From Opitutaceae bacterium (GTDB lineage Bacteria; Verrucomicrobiota; Verrucomicrobiia; Opitutales; Opitutaceae): 64,000 bases of DNA. This document shows, piece by piece, positions 16,397 to 26,098 of the stretch. Position 1 is the first letter of the stretch; every line of letters begins with the position of its first letter. Below the pieces are notes generated by a model. It was not told the origin of the DNA. It ran no database searches and saw only the letters and a list, made by a program, of their open reading frames with translations. Location of the stretch: contig PAUB01000049.1 of the NCBI GenBank assembly GCA_002713695.1, positions 94,130 to 158,129 on the forward strand, in the 5' to 3' direction. A program made the translations under genes and the position numbers.

Positions 16397-18919
16397 TTAA
16401 GATTGCTCGGAAGCGACTTCCTTCGCTTCAGGCGGCGTCATGTGAGTGAAGCTGAGTTTATCACCTAACCGGTCAACCAAGAGAGGCTCCCCATCCTTCA
16501 CATCACCGCGCAGAATGGCTTCCGCGAGCGGATCTTCGAGACAGGATTCGACCGCACGGCGCAGAGGTCGCGCTCCGTATTTTTCGTCGTATCCCTTCTC
16601 CACCAACAGTTCCTTGGAGCTGTCGCTGAATTCCAAGGTAATTTTGCGATCCTTGAGACGTTCGCAAAACTTAGACAATTCGATGTCGATGATCTTCACC
16701 AAGTCAGCTTTTTCGAGCGGACGGAAAAAGACGATATCGGAGATCCGGTTCAAAAATTCCGGTTTAAAGATACGTTTGGCTTCTTCGTTCACCTTCTCAC
16801 GCATCTTCTCCGCATCATTGATATCGTTGGCTGATGCCGAAAAGCCCATCGAAGTCTGCCGCTGCAACAATTGCGCCCCGACATTCGAAGTCATGATGAT
16901 GATCGTATTGCGAAAATCCACGCTACGCCCCAACGAATCAGTGAGTCGCCCGTCTTCCAATATTTGGAGGAGCAACTGGATCACATCAGGATGGGCTTTT
17001 TCAACCTCATCGAAGAGCACGACCGCGTATGGCTTGCGTCGCACCGCTTCAGTCAATTGACCGCCTTCATCATAGCCGACGTAGCCCGGAGGAGATCCAA
17101 CGAGACGCGACACGGCAAATTTCTCCATGTATTCCGACATGTCGATTTGGATAATCGCGTCTTGATCACCAAACATCTGAAAAGCGAGTTGCTTGGCCGT
17201 CTCGGATTTACCGACACCAGTAGGGCCCACAAACATGAAGGAGCCAATCGGACGGCGTGGATCTTTAAGATCAGCGCGTGAACGGCGCAGTGCCCGCGCA
17301 ATCGCAGAGGCAGCCAATTCCTGACCGATCACTACTTTCTGAATCTCGTCTTCCATCGAGAGCAATCTCTCGCTCTCCTTCTTTTCCATCCGGTTAAGAG
17401 GAATCCCCGTCCAAGCCGCAACGACCTGCATCATCTGATCTTCGCCAATTGCCACCCGCTTCTCGTCGCGCTCTTTGCGCCATGCTTCAGTGACTTCCTC
17501 CAGCTTCGCACGGAGTTGTTTCTCTTGATCGCGAAACTTCGCCGCTTCTTCAAAATGCTGTTCAGCGATAGCGGTCTCTTTTTGAGCGCAAACGCCTTCG
17601 ATCTTTTTACTCATTTTATCTAGATTCGGCGGACGGCTCATGGAGGCGATCCGAGCACGTGAGCCCGCTTCATCCATGATATCAATGGCCTTGTCCGGCA
17701 GAAAACGTCCGGTGATATAGCGATCAGAAAGCTTCGCCGCCGCTTCGATCGCAGCATCACTGAAGGTCGCCTTATGGTGATCCTCATACTTACCACGAAT
17801 GCCTTTCAGGATAAGAATAGTGTCCTCAACCGAGGGCGCATCGACCTTCACTGATTGGAAACGACGATCAAGCGCGGAGTCCTTTTCGATATACTTGCGA
17901 TACTCATTGAGTGTCGTGGCACCGACGCACTGTAACTCGCCCCGCGACAACGCGGGTTTGAAAATATTCGAAGCATCCATCGCACCCTCGGCGGCACCTG
18001 CTCCAACAATCGTGTGGAGTTCATCAATGAACAGGATGATATTCTTAGCGCGCTTGATCTCATCCATCACGGCTTTGATTCGCTCTTCGAACTGACCACG
18101 GTATTTCGTGCCCGCGACCATCAAAGCAAGATCGAGTGTCACCACCCGCTTCTCCAATAGAATCTCAGGGACGTGACCAGCGGCAATTTCCTGAGCGAGC
18201 CCCTCGACCAGCGCGGTCTTGCCAACCCCAGCTTCACCGATCAGCACGGGATTGTTTTTCGAACGACGGCAGAGAATTTGAATCACGCGCTCGATCTCTT
18301 TCTTGCGACCAATGACCAGATCCATCTCACCTTTTTGAGCCAGTTCCGTGAGGTCACGGCCAAAGGCCTTAAGCGCAGGAGTCTTCACATCCTTCTTGTC
18401 ATCACCGGAGCCTCCTCCGCCCCCAGCCGCGGCGGCCGCTTCTTCGCCACCGGGTTCCCCACCAGAAAATTGCGGATCAAGCTCACGCAGGATCTCGTTA
18501 CGTGTGCGCTCGATATCTATATCAAGAGACTTCAAAACACGAGCAGCCACACCTTCACCTTCACGTAACAATCCGAGTAGAATGTGCTCCGTGCCGACAT
18601 AGGAATGATTGAGCACTTTGGCTTCCTTACCTGCGAGCGCTAAGACTTTCTTCACGCGAGGTGTGTAGGGGATACTGCCAGGAGTCTTCGTTTCCTGCCC
18701 CGTGCCGACTTGCTTTTCAACCGCGGCTCGAACTGTTTCCAGATCGAGTCCCATCTTTAGCAAGACACTCACGGCTACGCCCTGCCCGAGCTTTATCAAT
18801 CCAAGCAGAACATGCTCGGTGCCCACGTAAATGTGGTTGAAACGATCAGCTTCCTTGCGGGCCAGCGCCAGAACTTGCTGGGCGCGTGGTGTGAAATTGT
18901 TCATCGGTTCTTGTGACAT
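16397..18919 (-). CDS. clpC: ATP-dependent Clp protease ATP-binding subunit ClpC
   Basis: ClpC is a Hsp100 unfoldase that feeds substrates to ClpP. Domains in order: two Clp-N repeats (about residues 8-150), a glycine- and alanine-rich linker ([20 protein letters not shown], unusual in composition), AAA-1 with Walker [14 protein letters not shown] and Walker [11 protein letters not shown], a UVR motif (about 425-460, [15 protein letters not shown]), AAA-2 with [13 protein letters not shown], and the ClpB-type D2 small domain. 840 residues is the usual size. It lies downstream of mcsA and mcsB on the same strand, so it should degrade arginine-phosphorylated proteins. ATGs at 18919 and 18904 are both possible. 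Confidence 0.95.
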   Translation of the reverse strand: MSQEPMNNFTPRAQQVLALARKEADRFNHIYVGTEHVLLGLIKLGQGVAVSVLLKMGLDLETVRAAVEKQVGTGQETKTPGSIPYTPRVKKVLALAGKEAKVLNHSYVGTEHILLGLLREGEGVAARVLKSLDIDIERTRNEILRELDPQFSGGEPGGEEAAAAAGGGGGSGDDKKDVKTPALKAFGRDLTELAQKGEMDLVIGRKKEIERVIQILCRRSKNNPVLIGEAGVGKTALVEGLAQEIAAGHVPEILLEKRVVTLDLALMVAGTKYRGQFEERIKAVMDEIKRAKNIILFIDELHTIVGAGAAEGAMDASNIFKPALSRGELQCVGATTLNEYRKYIEKDSALDRRFQSVKVDAPSVEDTILILKGIRGKYEDHHKATFSDAAIEAAAKLSDRYITGRFLPDKAIDIMDEAGSRARIASMSRPPNLDKMSKKIEGVCAQKETAIAEQHFEEAAKFRDQEKQLRAKLEEVTEAWRKERDEKRVAIGEDQMMQVVAAWTGIPLNRMEKKESERLLSMEDEIQKVVIGQELAASAIARALRRSRADLKDPRRPIGSFMFVGPTGVGKSETAKQLAFQMFGDQDAIIQIDMSEYMEKFAVSRLVGSPPGYVGYDEGGQLTEAVRRKPYAVVLFDEVEKAHPDVIQLLLQILEDGRLTDSLGRSVDFRNTIIIMTSNVGAQLLQRQTSMGFSASANDINDAEKMREKVNEEAKRIFKPEFLNRISDIVFFRPLEKADLVKIIDIELSKFCERLKDRKITLEFSDSSKELLVEKGYDEKYGARPLRRAVESCLEDPLAEAILRGDVKDGEPLLVDRLGDKLSFTHMTPPEAKEVASEQS

Positions 18920-18949
18920 ACGACTGGGTGTTAAATTGGTTTTAACTCG

Positions 18950-20032
18950 TTAATTCTTATCTGATATAGATACGGGCTTCACGAAATTGGCAAACTCAGA
19001 GCGTAAGCAACTGGCGCGGAGTAAGTCACGCTTCTCAGGCTCTATAATTCCCTTCTGAGCGTATTGCAAATGCCCCGGCTGGGTTTCGATGAACAACCGA
19101 TCCACTTGCGAACGCTTTTCTTCCGGAAAGAGACCGAGGTCCACGCCCAAGCGCACGAGCGAGAGTAGATTCATCGCTTCGTTAGAGTTTAGGATATGGC
19201 TGTTTTGCAGAATCCCAAAAGCGCGACCAATCTTGTCCAGCAACTTACCGGAATCCGTTTCGAGCAGTTTCGCCCGAGCATTCTTTTCGTGATCCACAAT
19301 CGTCGAGAGAACACTGCCCAGACGCTTGATAATCGCGGGCTCCGCTTCACCCAGCGTAGTCTGATTGGAAATTTGAAAGATACTTCCGCTAGCATCGGAG
19401 CCTTCTCCAAATTGCCCACGCACGACCATCCCGAGTTGATTCACGGCTCGCGCTACCTTTTCCATCTGCCCTGCAATCACGAGTGCAGGTAAATGCATCA
19501 TCGCCGAAGCGCGCATCGCCGTGCCCAGATTGGTCGGACATGCGGTCAAGTAGCCTTGATTGGAAGAAAAGGCGTAATCAAGATGCTCTTCCAAAACGCT
19601 ATCGAAATCGTTAATCGCATTCCATGCCTTCTTTAACTGGAACCCCGAGCGCAGCACTTGGATGCGCAGGTGATCCTCTTCATTGATCATCACGGAAACC
19701 GCTTGGTTGTGATTGATCACTGCACCAGATCCACCCTTCGATGTGCTGAGCTCGCGGCTAATCAAATGACGCTCCACCAGAATTTGCTTTTCCAGATCGC
19801 TCAATTCCGCGACATCAATACTCAGGCTCCGCTTCATTTGCGGAGCCGACACGACGGCGGCGCGACAAATATCGAGAGCTTCCTCACGTTGCGCAGGCTG
19901 CGCCCAGCCGGGAAACGGCATGGTCGCCAAATTGCGCGCGAGACGAACCCGCGTCATCAATACAATCGCCGTCTTGCTGCTCGACCCATCCGTCAATTCT
20001 GAAGGGGTGTCGATCATCGACGAGATCGTCAT
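18950..20032 (-). CDS. mcsB: protein-arginine kinase McsB
   Basis: McsB phosphorylates arginine side chains to mark proteins for ClpC. The protein has the ATP:guanido phosphotransferase fold: VLMTRVRLARNLATMPFPG near the start, the catalytic region EEDHLRIQVLRSG (residues ~100-112 from this start), YLTACPTNLGTAMRAS and the C-terminal domain. The start at 20032 (MTISSMIDTPSEL) matches the family and leaves a 19-base gap after mcsA; an earlier ATG at 20086 would overlap mcsA by 35 bases. The length, about 360 residues, is standard. Confidence 0.9.
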   Translation of the reverse strand: MTISSMIDTPSELTDGSSSKTAIVLMTRVRLARNLATMPFPGWAQPAQREEALDICRAAVVSAPQMKRSLSIDVAELSDLEKQILVERHLISRELSTSKGGSGAVINHNQAVSVMINEEDHLRIQVLRSGFQLKKAWNAINDFDSVLEEHLDYAFSSNQGYLTACPTNLGTAMRASAMMHLPALVIAGQMEKVARAVNQLGMVVRGQFGEGSDASGSIFQISNQTTLGEAEPAIIKRLGSVLSTIVDHEKNARAKLLETDSGKLLDKIGRAFGILQNSHILNSNEAMNLLSLVRLGVDLGLFPEEKRSQVDRLFIETQPGHLQYAQKGIIEPEKRDLLRASCLRSEFANFVKPVSISDKN

Positions 20033-20051
20033 TGGCTTAACGCGTCGGCTC

Positions 20052-20543
20052 TTACCCGTGGGTTTGTTTGGCTTGGCTGATTTCATCGCGGCAGCGAGCA
20101 GCGTCTTCGTAGCGTTCAGTTTTGATCGCTTCGCTGAGCTCGTCTTCCAATTGGGTTAAACGGTCGTAGAGAATTTTACGCGCCAACGCACGTTGAGGCA
20201 CTTTGCCCGTATGGGTCGTGCCATTATGCATGGTTTCGAGCATTGTCGAGACCACGCCTGTGAAGGCTTCGTAACAGTGCGGACATCCGAATCGCCCATG
20301 CTTCTTAAAGTCCTGCTGCGTAAATCCACATTGCTCACAAGTCACCGCCGTCTCCGGTTGATCAGGATTCAACGACGCCTTGAGCAGAAGATCGGATAAC
20401 GAAAATCCACTCGGGTCAGTCACGCCCTTGGCCTCCGCGCAGCTTTCACACAGATCCACTTTGTGAACTTTGCTGTTCAAAATTTGGGTCAGGTGCACCG
20501 TCGCAGAATTATCGCAAAGATCGCATTTGAGTGGATTGGCCAT
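20052..20543 (-). CDS. mcsA: McsA, activator of the McsB arginine kinase
   Basis: The 163-residue protein carries four CxxC pairs arranged as two zinc sites (CDLCDNSA and CESCAEA; CEQCGFT and CPHCYEAF), followed by a C-terminal UVR motif (LEDELSEAIKTERYEDAARC). This is the McsA layout: zinc fingers plus UVR that activate McsB. It leads the mcsA-mcsB-clpC operon. In Firmicutes a ctsR repressor heads the same operon; none is here, so control must differ. The upstream region 20544-20695 shows no clear repressor site. Confidence 0.9.
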   Translation of the reverse strand: MANPLKCDLCDNSATVHLTQILNSKVHKVDLCESCAEAKGVTDPSGFSLSDLLLKASLNPDQPETAVTCEQCGFTQQDFKKHGRFGCPHCYEAFTGVVSTMLETMHNGTTHTGKVPQRALARKILYDRLTQLEDELSEAIKTERYEDAARCRDEISQAKQTHG

Positions 20544-20695
20544 AGATTAGTTCTTTCTCTGCTAGTAAGATGCCAAGCACCTTACGTCTGGCAAGTGCAT
20601 GACACGAGTAATTCCCGTGCCAATAGCGCGCACCAGCTAGAGTAATACGCGACATCCTGTCTCGCTCGTCGATTTCAGATCAAGGAGCAACGCTC

Positions 20696-21562
20696 TTAGA
20701 TCTTCCTTCCTTCGGCCGTTACGCGGCGACGGAATGAAGCTAGAATCTGCTGCGTCGCCGGCCCAGGCTTACCCGATCCGATGACGCGGCCATCGAGTTT
20801 GCTCACCGGAATCACTTTTGCGCCCGACCCGGTGAGAAAACACTCATCGGCACACCACACGTCGTAGCGCGTCATGTTCACTTCGCGAATCGGCATGTTC
20901 AACTCATCCGCAATATCGAAGATCGTCCCTCGTGTAATTCCTTTCAAAGCGCCTTGCGACGAACTCGGTGTGAGAATCTCGCCGTCCTGAACAATGAAGA
21001 TGTTGTCGGCTGTGCATTCCGCGACGTAGCCCTGATCGTTCAACATGATCCCTTCAAGCGCACCAGCTTGCTTGGCCTCTATTTTACCAAGGATATTGTT
21101 CAGGTAATTCAGCGACTTCACGGTCGGCGGCAGCGCAGCCGGATTGATGCGACGAGTCGGCAAAGTAACAATCGCGAGGCCGTTGTCGTAATGCTCCTGT
21201 GGATAGAGAGAAATCTTACTCGCGATCACAAACATCGAAGGATTGGCGCAAGACCAAGGAGACAGCCCCAAGTCGCCCACTCCCCGAGTAATCACCAAGC
21301 GGATATAGCCATCGGTCAGCCCATTCTGCCTGCATGTCTCACAAATAATCTCGCCGATTTCTTCAGGGGGGCAAGGAAGGTCGAGCATGATAGCCTTGGC
21401 TGAGTTCGCCAAACGCTTCAGATGCTGATCGAGCCGGAATATGTTTCCCTCATAGAGACGGATCCCCTCGAAGATGCCATCGCCATAAAGCAAACCGTGG
21501 TCGAAGACCGATATCTTCGCATCAGCTTCATCGACAAATTTTCCATCGAGGTAGATTTTCAT
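20696..21562 (-). CDS. ilvE: class IV PLP aminotransferase, branched-chain type
   Basis: The 288-residue protein is a fold-type IV PLP enzyme. SVFDHGLLYGDGIFEGIRLYEG starts the family, the catalytic lysine is in VKSLNYLNNILGK, and later motifs are EGIMLNDQGYVAECTADNIF and ECFLTGSGAKVIPV. IlvE-type enzymes transfer amino groups to branched-chain 2-oxo acids, the last step of Leu/Ile/Val synthesis. D-amino-acid aminotransferases look similar, so the symbol is the likelier of two options. It is not adjacent to other branched-chain genes, although leuCD is 6 kb away. Confidence 0.85.
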   Translation of the reverse strand: MKIYLDGKFVDEADAKISVFDHGLLYGDGIFEGIRLYEGNIFRLDQHLKRLANSAKAIMLDLPCPPEEIGEIICETCRQNGLTDGYIRLVITRGVGDLGLSPWSCANPSMFVIASKISLYPQEHYDNGLAIVTLPTRRINPAALPPTVKSLNYLNNILGKIEAKQAGALEGIMLNDQGYVAECTADNIFIVQDGEILTPSSSQGALKGITRGTIFDIADELNMPIREVNMTRYDVWCADECFLTGSGAKVIPVSKLDGRVIGSGKPGPATQQILASFRRRVTAEGRKI

Positions 21563-21671
21563 ACGTTAGTAATCTACGGCACGAAATTTTCTTTTGTCCA
21601 GTCTCACGGCACAGAATCGGATTGTCTTCATGGCAGATTAGGCAAACCCTCCGCCAACCATTCGGCAGCCC

Positions 21672-22408
21672 ATGATTACCTTTCCCCTCCATCGCGCCCA
21701 ATCCGAGTTTACCTTAATAGAACTGCTTACCGTGATTGCGATTATCGGCATCCTTGCCGCCATCGTCATTCCTACCGTCGGCAGTGTTCGGGAAAAAGCG
21801 CAACGCGCCGTCGATGCGAATAACCTCCGTGAGATCGCCAAAGCCGCGATGATTTACGCCTCGGACAACAAGGATCGCCTGCCTGATCCCGACACGATTG
21901 CGTGTAGCGGCGGGCTCTCCGATGCCAATAAAGTCTTTCTCTGGCCGGGTATCCTCGCCCGCACCAAGGCTCTCAAAGACGCGAGCTTCTACTTCTCGAA
22001 GATCGACCCCTCATTCGATGGCGAAGTCCCCGCTGCGATTATCAGTCCCAACAACAACAAAGCACTCGATTCTTCGTTCACAAGCGGACGCGAGCTGAGC
22101 TTAGAGTTTGTGGGCGGATTAAAAATGAGTGATCCCCCCCAAGCACTCCGGTCGCGTTTACCCGAGGACTCCGGACCGATGGCACGTGGGATCCCGACAA
22201 TGGCGTCTATGGCGATACTGGCGGGTATGTCGTTTTTCTCGGTGGCAACGTCGAATTCTACCCCGATACCGCGACCGATAAGTTCATCGACGTCAGCTCG
22301 GGGCAACGCACCGACAATATCCTGCTCGCCATCCCCAATCGCGATGGTGTGAAGATCTGGGGCACCTCAAAAGCAGGCACAGGTAGTCCCGGCGGCGTCT
22401 CGAAATAA
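21672..22408 (+). pseudogene. type II secretion / type IV pilus pseudopilin, frameshifted in a C tract
   Basis: The first 150 codons are a classic pseudopilin: short leader, prepilin peptidase site ending just before FTLIELLTVIAIIGILAAI, then a helix and the globular part. At 22134-22140 a run of seven C bases breaks the frame; the reading continues only to 22354 in an unrelated serine-rich tail. If one C is restored the frame runs to the TAA at 22406-22408 and gives TPVAFTRGLRTDGTWDPDN, YGDTGGYVVFLGGNVEF, the C-terminal motif typical of Verrucomicrobia/Planctomycetes H-type pilin-like proteins. So one base has been lost, either biologically or by sequencing error in the homopolymer. The leader cleavage glycine is not the canonical one (S before F). 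Confidence 0.85.
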
Positions 22409-22432
22409 CAGTAAGCATCGATTCTTTCGATC

Positions 22433-22461
22433 AAAGCCCGGTATTGAAACGGGCTTTTTTG
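22433..22461 (+). terminator. intrinsic terminator after the pseudopilin
   Basis: AAAGCCCG (22433-22440) pairs with CGGGCTTT (22450-22457) around a 9-base loop and is followed by a T-rich tail. It separates the pseudopilin from the pyrophosphatase gene. Confidence 0.88.
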
Positions 22462-22511
22462 TTTTCCCGCTTTCCCCCGAGCGCACCATGGTGCATGTTC
22501 TCTCTTTTACC

Positions 22512-24272
22512 ATGACGACCGACGCCAACGCGACCGACCGACCAGAGCCCGCAATCAAGCCTGAGAACACGACCTATATCATCGGGCACAAGAACCCTGA
22601 TGCCGATGCCATGTGCTCAGCGATCGCCTACGCTGCATTTAAAAAGCAACGTGGTGAATCCGGATTTATCGCCGCGCGATGCGGCAACTCCAATGCGCGG
22701 ATCGACACCATTCTACGTCGTTTTAATCAGCCGCTTCCCTACTACCTGACCGATGTGAGCCCTCGCGTGCGCGATCAGATGGTCAGCGATATTGTTTCAG
22801 TGGACGACAGCGCGACCTGTGCCGAGGCCCTCGAAATGATCGATCGTCACGGAATCAGTGTGTTACCGATCACCACTGAAGGGCGCAAACTGCAAGGCAC
22901 CGTCTCTCTGGCCGGTATGGGCAGCTTCTTTGTCCCGCATATCAATGACCCACGCCACATGCGACAAGTTCACACCAGTTTGGATCGGATCGTGCGTTCC
23001 TTACAGGCAGAAATTCTCCATACGGTGGAGCCCTCACGCCTTGAGAAACTGCACGTGCGCATTGGCGCGATGGCTGTCGGCACATTCTGGAAAATCTCCG
23101 AACGCGAAGAGATACCTCCTTCCCAGTCCATCATCATCGTCGGTGATCGCCGCGACGTGCAACTCCGCGCCATCGAGATCGGCATTCGTGCTTTAATCAT
23201 CAGCGGAAACCTCCCGGTTGATGACGATGTCCTAACCCTAGCCCGTGAACGCAAGGTCAGCGTAATCATCAGCCCGCACGATACGGCGACTACCGCTTGG
23301 GTCGTGCGCACCGCCTCCACGCTTGATCGGGTGATTGATCGCAATTTTTCGACCATCGACTCCAATACGACAATCGCTAAAGCCCGTCGCAAATTCGGCC
23401 CTTCGTCGAGTCACGCCCTGATGGTCGTCGACGATGAGGGCGCGCTTCAAGGCATCCTCACCAAGAGCGATCTCCTCAAGCCCTCGCAGACGCGCCTCAT
23501 TCTCGTCGATCACAATGAAGTCACGCAGGCCGTAAATGGTGCTGACCAAGTCATCATCTCCGAGATCATCGATCATCATCGACTCGGTGCGCTCAACACG
23601 CAGCAACCCATTCTCTTTATCAACGAGCCCGTCGGCTCGACCTGCACTATCGTCGCGGATCTTTTCCGTCGCGAAGGGCTGACTCCTAGTCCCGATCTCG
23701 CCGGCATCATGATGTCGGGCTTGATCTCAGATACGCTCTTGCTCAACAGCCCGACGACGACCCCCAAAGATGGAGATACCCTGGACTGGTTATCGAAAAT
23801 CGCCGGAGTAGAACCCAAGCAACTCGCGGAGGAACTGTTTAGTTCCGGTTCTGTGATTCTGGCCAGCCCTCCCGACAAGGTCGTGCGTTCAGATTTCAAG
23901 ATCTACGAAGAAGAAGGCGTGCGTTTCGCGGTCTCTCAAGTTGAAGAACTCGGCTTCACCAATTTTCGCGCTCACGCCAAACCCATCGCGGACGCGCTTC
24001 AAGGATTGCGCGACGAGGAACAGCTCGCGTTTGCCTGCCTGCTCGTCACCGACATCAACACGCAAAATTCTCTGCTGCTCGCCAAGGGCGATTCGGGCTT
24101 CATCAGTCGCATTTCCTACCCACATGTCGCAAAAGAGGAAGCTTTCGAACTTCAGGGAATCGTCAGTCGCAAGAAGCAGCTCATTCCCTACCTCGGGAGT
24201 CTGCTTCGGGAAATGGCCGCTTATGGCGCGACGCCCGTCCACTCGACCGCTCCATTTATCCGCTCGTCGTAA
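22512..24272 (+). CDS. ppaC: manganese-dependent family II inorganic pyrophosphatase with CBS-DRTGG regulatory insert
   Basis: Family II pyrophosphatases hydrolyse PPi in the cytoplasm. Catalytic motifs GHKNPDADAMCSA (metal-binding His/Asp), LVDHNE, EIIDHHRLG and SRKKQLIPYL are all present. Between the first DHH half and LVDHN sits a roughly 250-residue insert with two CBS motifs around a DRTGG-like segment, the architecture of nucleotide-regulated CBS-PPases (AMP/ADP inhibition, ATP activation in characterised relatives). At about 586 residues from the ATG at 22512 (MTTDANATDR) the size fits. An in-frame ATG at 22488 lies close to the preceding terminator and is less likely. Confidence 0.9.
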   Translation: MTTDANATDRPEPAIKPENTTYIIGHKNPDADAMCSAIAYAAFKKQRGESGFIAARCGNSNARIDTILRRFNQPLPYYLTDVSPRVRDQMVSDIVSVDDSATCAEALEMIDRHGISVLPITTEGRKLQGTVSLAGMGSFFVPHINDPRHMRQVHTSLDRIVRSLQAEILHTVEPSRLEKLHVRIGAMAVGTFWKISEREEIPPSQSIIIVGDRRDVQLRAIEIGIRALIISGNLPVDDDVLTLARERKVSVIISPHDTATTAWVVRTASTLDRVIDRNFSTIDSNTTIAKARRKFGPSSSHALMVVDDEGALQGILTKSDLLKPSQTRLILVDHNEVTQAVNGADQVIISEIIDHHRLGALNTQQPILFINEPVGSTCTIVADLFRREGLTPSPDLAGIMMSGLISDTLLLNSPTTTPKDGDTLDWLSKIAGVEPKQLAEELFSSGSVILASPPDKVVRSDFKIYEEEGVRFAVSQVEELGFTNFRAHAKPIADALQGLRDEEQLAFACLLVTDINTQNSLLLAKGDSGFISRISYPHVAKEEAFELQGIVSRKKQLIPYLGSLLREMAAYGATPVHSTAPFIRSS

Positions 24273-24305
24273 TCGAGAAACTTAAGTCATTCTTTCCTAA
24301 TCATC

Positions 24306-26084
24306 ATGTCTTCCGAAACAGAATCCCCCGACACTTCTAGCGACTTCATCCGCGATATCGTCGCCCAACATGTCGCCGAGAAACGTTACGCGAAGATCGT
24401 CACTCGATTCCCTCCTGAGCCCAATGGCTTCCTCCATCTCGGACACGCTCGTGCGATCCTGCTCAATTTCGGCATCGCCCGTGAAAACGGCGGACAATGC
24501 AACCTGCGTTTCGATGACACGAATCCCGCCAAGGAAGATGCGTCCTACGTCGATGCGATCACGCATGACATCAAGTGGCTGATCGAAGGCTGGGCCGACG
24601 AACAACTCGCATCCAAACCCAAGGGCGCGGTGCCCGTCGCGCAGCAGATTAACGACCGCACCGATTATCAGGTTTCGACCGCATCATCCTCCGATGCGGA
24701 CACTGAAGCATTCACCGCCTCTGATTACTTTGATCAACTCTACAACTACGCTCTCGATCTGATCAAAAAAGGTCACGCCTTCGTCTGCGATCTGAGCGCC
24801 ACCGAAATCGAAGAGTATCGTGGCAGCCTTAAAGAGCCCGGCCGCGACAGCCCGTTTCGTGATCGTTCCGTCGAAGAGAACCTCGACCTCTTTGAGCGCA
24901 TGCGCGCCGGCGAGTTTCCCGATGGCGCCAAATCACTGCGTGCCAAGATCGACATGACCTCGCCCAACCTCTGGCTGCGCGACCCTTTGCTCTATCGTAT
25001 CCGCCACATCGCGCATCACCACACCGGCGACAAATGGTGCCTCTACCCGCTCTACGATTACGCGCACTGCCTCAGTGATTATCTCGAAGGTGTGACTCAC
25101 AGTTTCTGCTCATTGGAATTCGTCGTGCATCGCCCACTCTACGATTGGGTCTTGGCTAGTCTGGATCTCCCGCGCGAGCTCCCTCACCAATACGAATTCG
25201 CGAAACTCATCCCCAGCTACACGTTGATGAGCAAACGCAACCTCCTTCGCCTCGTGGCCGAAAACCACGTCTCAGGATGGGACGATCCTCGCATGCCCAC
25301 GATTGCGGGATTACGTCGTCGCGGGATTTCCGCCGCGATTATCCGCCGTTTCGTGATCGGCACTGGAATCACCACCAATGACGACAGCATCACCGATATT
25401 GCCGCCATGGAGCACGTCGTTCGTGACGAGCTAAACCAATCAGCCGAGCGGCGACTTGGTGTGCTCAAGCCGATCAAGCTCGTGCTCACCAATCTCGCGC
25501 CCGACGAAGTGATCGAATGCGAAGCGATCAACAACCCACAGGCTGAAACCCCGAAGAAACGGAAGCTCTCTCTTACCCGCGAAGTCTTCATCGAAAGCGA
25601 CGATTTCGCCGAAATTCCACCACCGAAATTCCGCCGCCTCAAACCCGGTGGTGAAGTGCGCCTCAAATACGCCTGCATCATCGGATTCGATGAGATTATT
25701 AAAGATGCCGATGGGAACGTCACCGAACTTCACTGCACCGCACAGCTCGACACCCGCAGCGGCGAAGCCAATTCGAGCAAGAAAGTGAAAGGCACGGTCC
25801 ACTGGGTCAGCGCGACCCAATGCCACGAGGTGACCACGCGACTCTACGACCGGCTCTTCACCGTTGAAGAACCTGGCGCGGAGGAAGACTTCGTCACCGC
25901 GCTCAATCCAGATTCTCTCGAAGTAGTCACCGCCAAAGTAGAACCCTCACTCGCCGAAGCCATTCCCGGTGCAGTCTATCAATTCGAGCGCCTCGGCTAC
26001 TTCACCGCCGACAGCACCGATTCATCCCCTGGCAAACCCGTTTTCAATCGCACCATCACCCTCCGCGACACTTGGGGCAAATAG
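24306..26084 (+). CDS. glnS: glutaminyl-tRNA synthetase
   Basis: GlnRS charges tRNA-Gln directly, so this lineage does not depend solely on GatCAB. The class I signatures are RFPPEPNGFLHLGHARA (HIGH-type) and TLMSKRNL (KMSKS-type); DDTNPAKEDASYV and the two C-terminal beta barrels typical of GlnRS are present. The 592-residue length exceeds E. coli's by about 40, largely due to an insertion at about residues 104-140 (KPKGAVPVAQQINDRTDYQV and the Ser/Asp-rich stretch after it). It is convergent with gltX, 14 bases between stops. Confidence 0.95.
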   Translation: MSSETESPDTSSDFIRDIVAQHVAEKRYAKIVTRFPPEPNGFLHLGHARAILLNFGIARENGGQCNLRFDDTNPAKEDASYVDAITHDIKWLIEGWADEQLASKPKGAVPVAQQINDRTDYQVSTASSSDADTEAFTASDYFDQLYNYALDLIKKGHAFVCDLSATEIEEYRGSLKEPGRDSPFRDRSVEENLDLFERMRAGEFPDGAKSLRAKIDMTSPNLWLRDPLLYRIRHIAHHHTGDKWCLYPLYDYAHCLSDYLEGVTHSFCSLEFVVHRPLYDWVLASLDLPRELPHQYEFAKLIPSYTLMSKRNLLRLVAENHVSGWDDPRMPTIAGLRRRGISAAIIRRFVIGTGITTNDDSITDIAAMEHVVRDELNQSAERRLGVLKPIKLVLTNLAPDEVIECEAINNPQAETPKKRKLSLTREVFIESDDFAEIPPPKFRRLKPGGEVRLKYACIIGFDEIIKDADGNVTELHCTAQLDTRSGEANSSKKVKGTVHWVSATQCHEVTTRLYDRLFTVEEPGAEEDFVTALNPDSLEVVTAKVEPSLAEAIPGAVYQFERLGYFTADSTDSSPGKPVFNRTITLRDTWGK

Positions 26085-26098
26085 CACTCGTCAATCGC

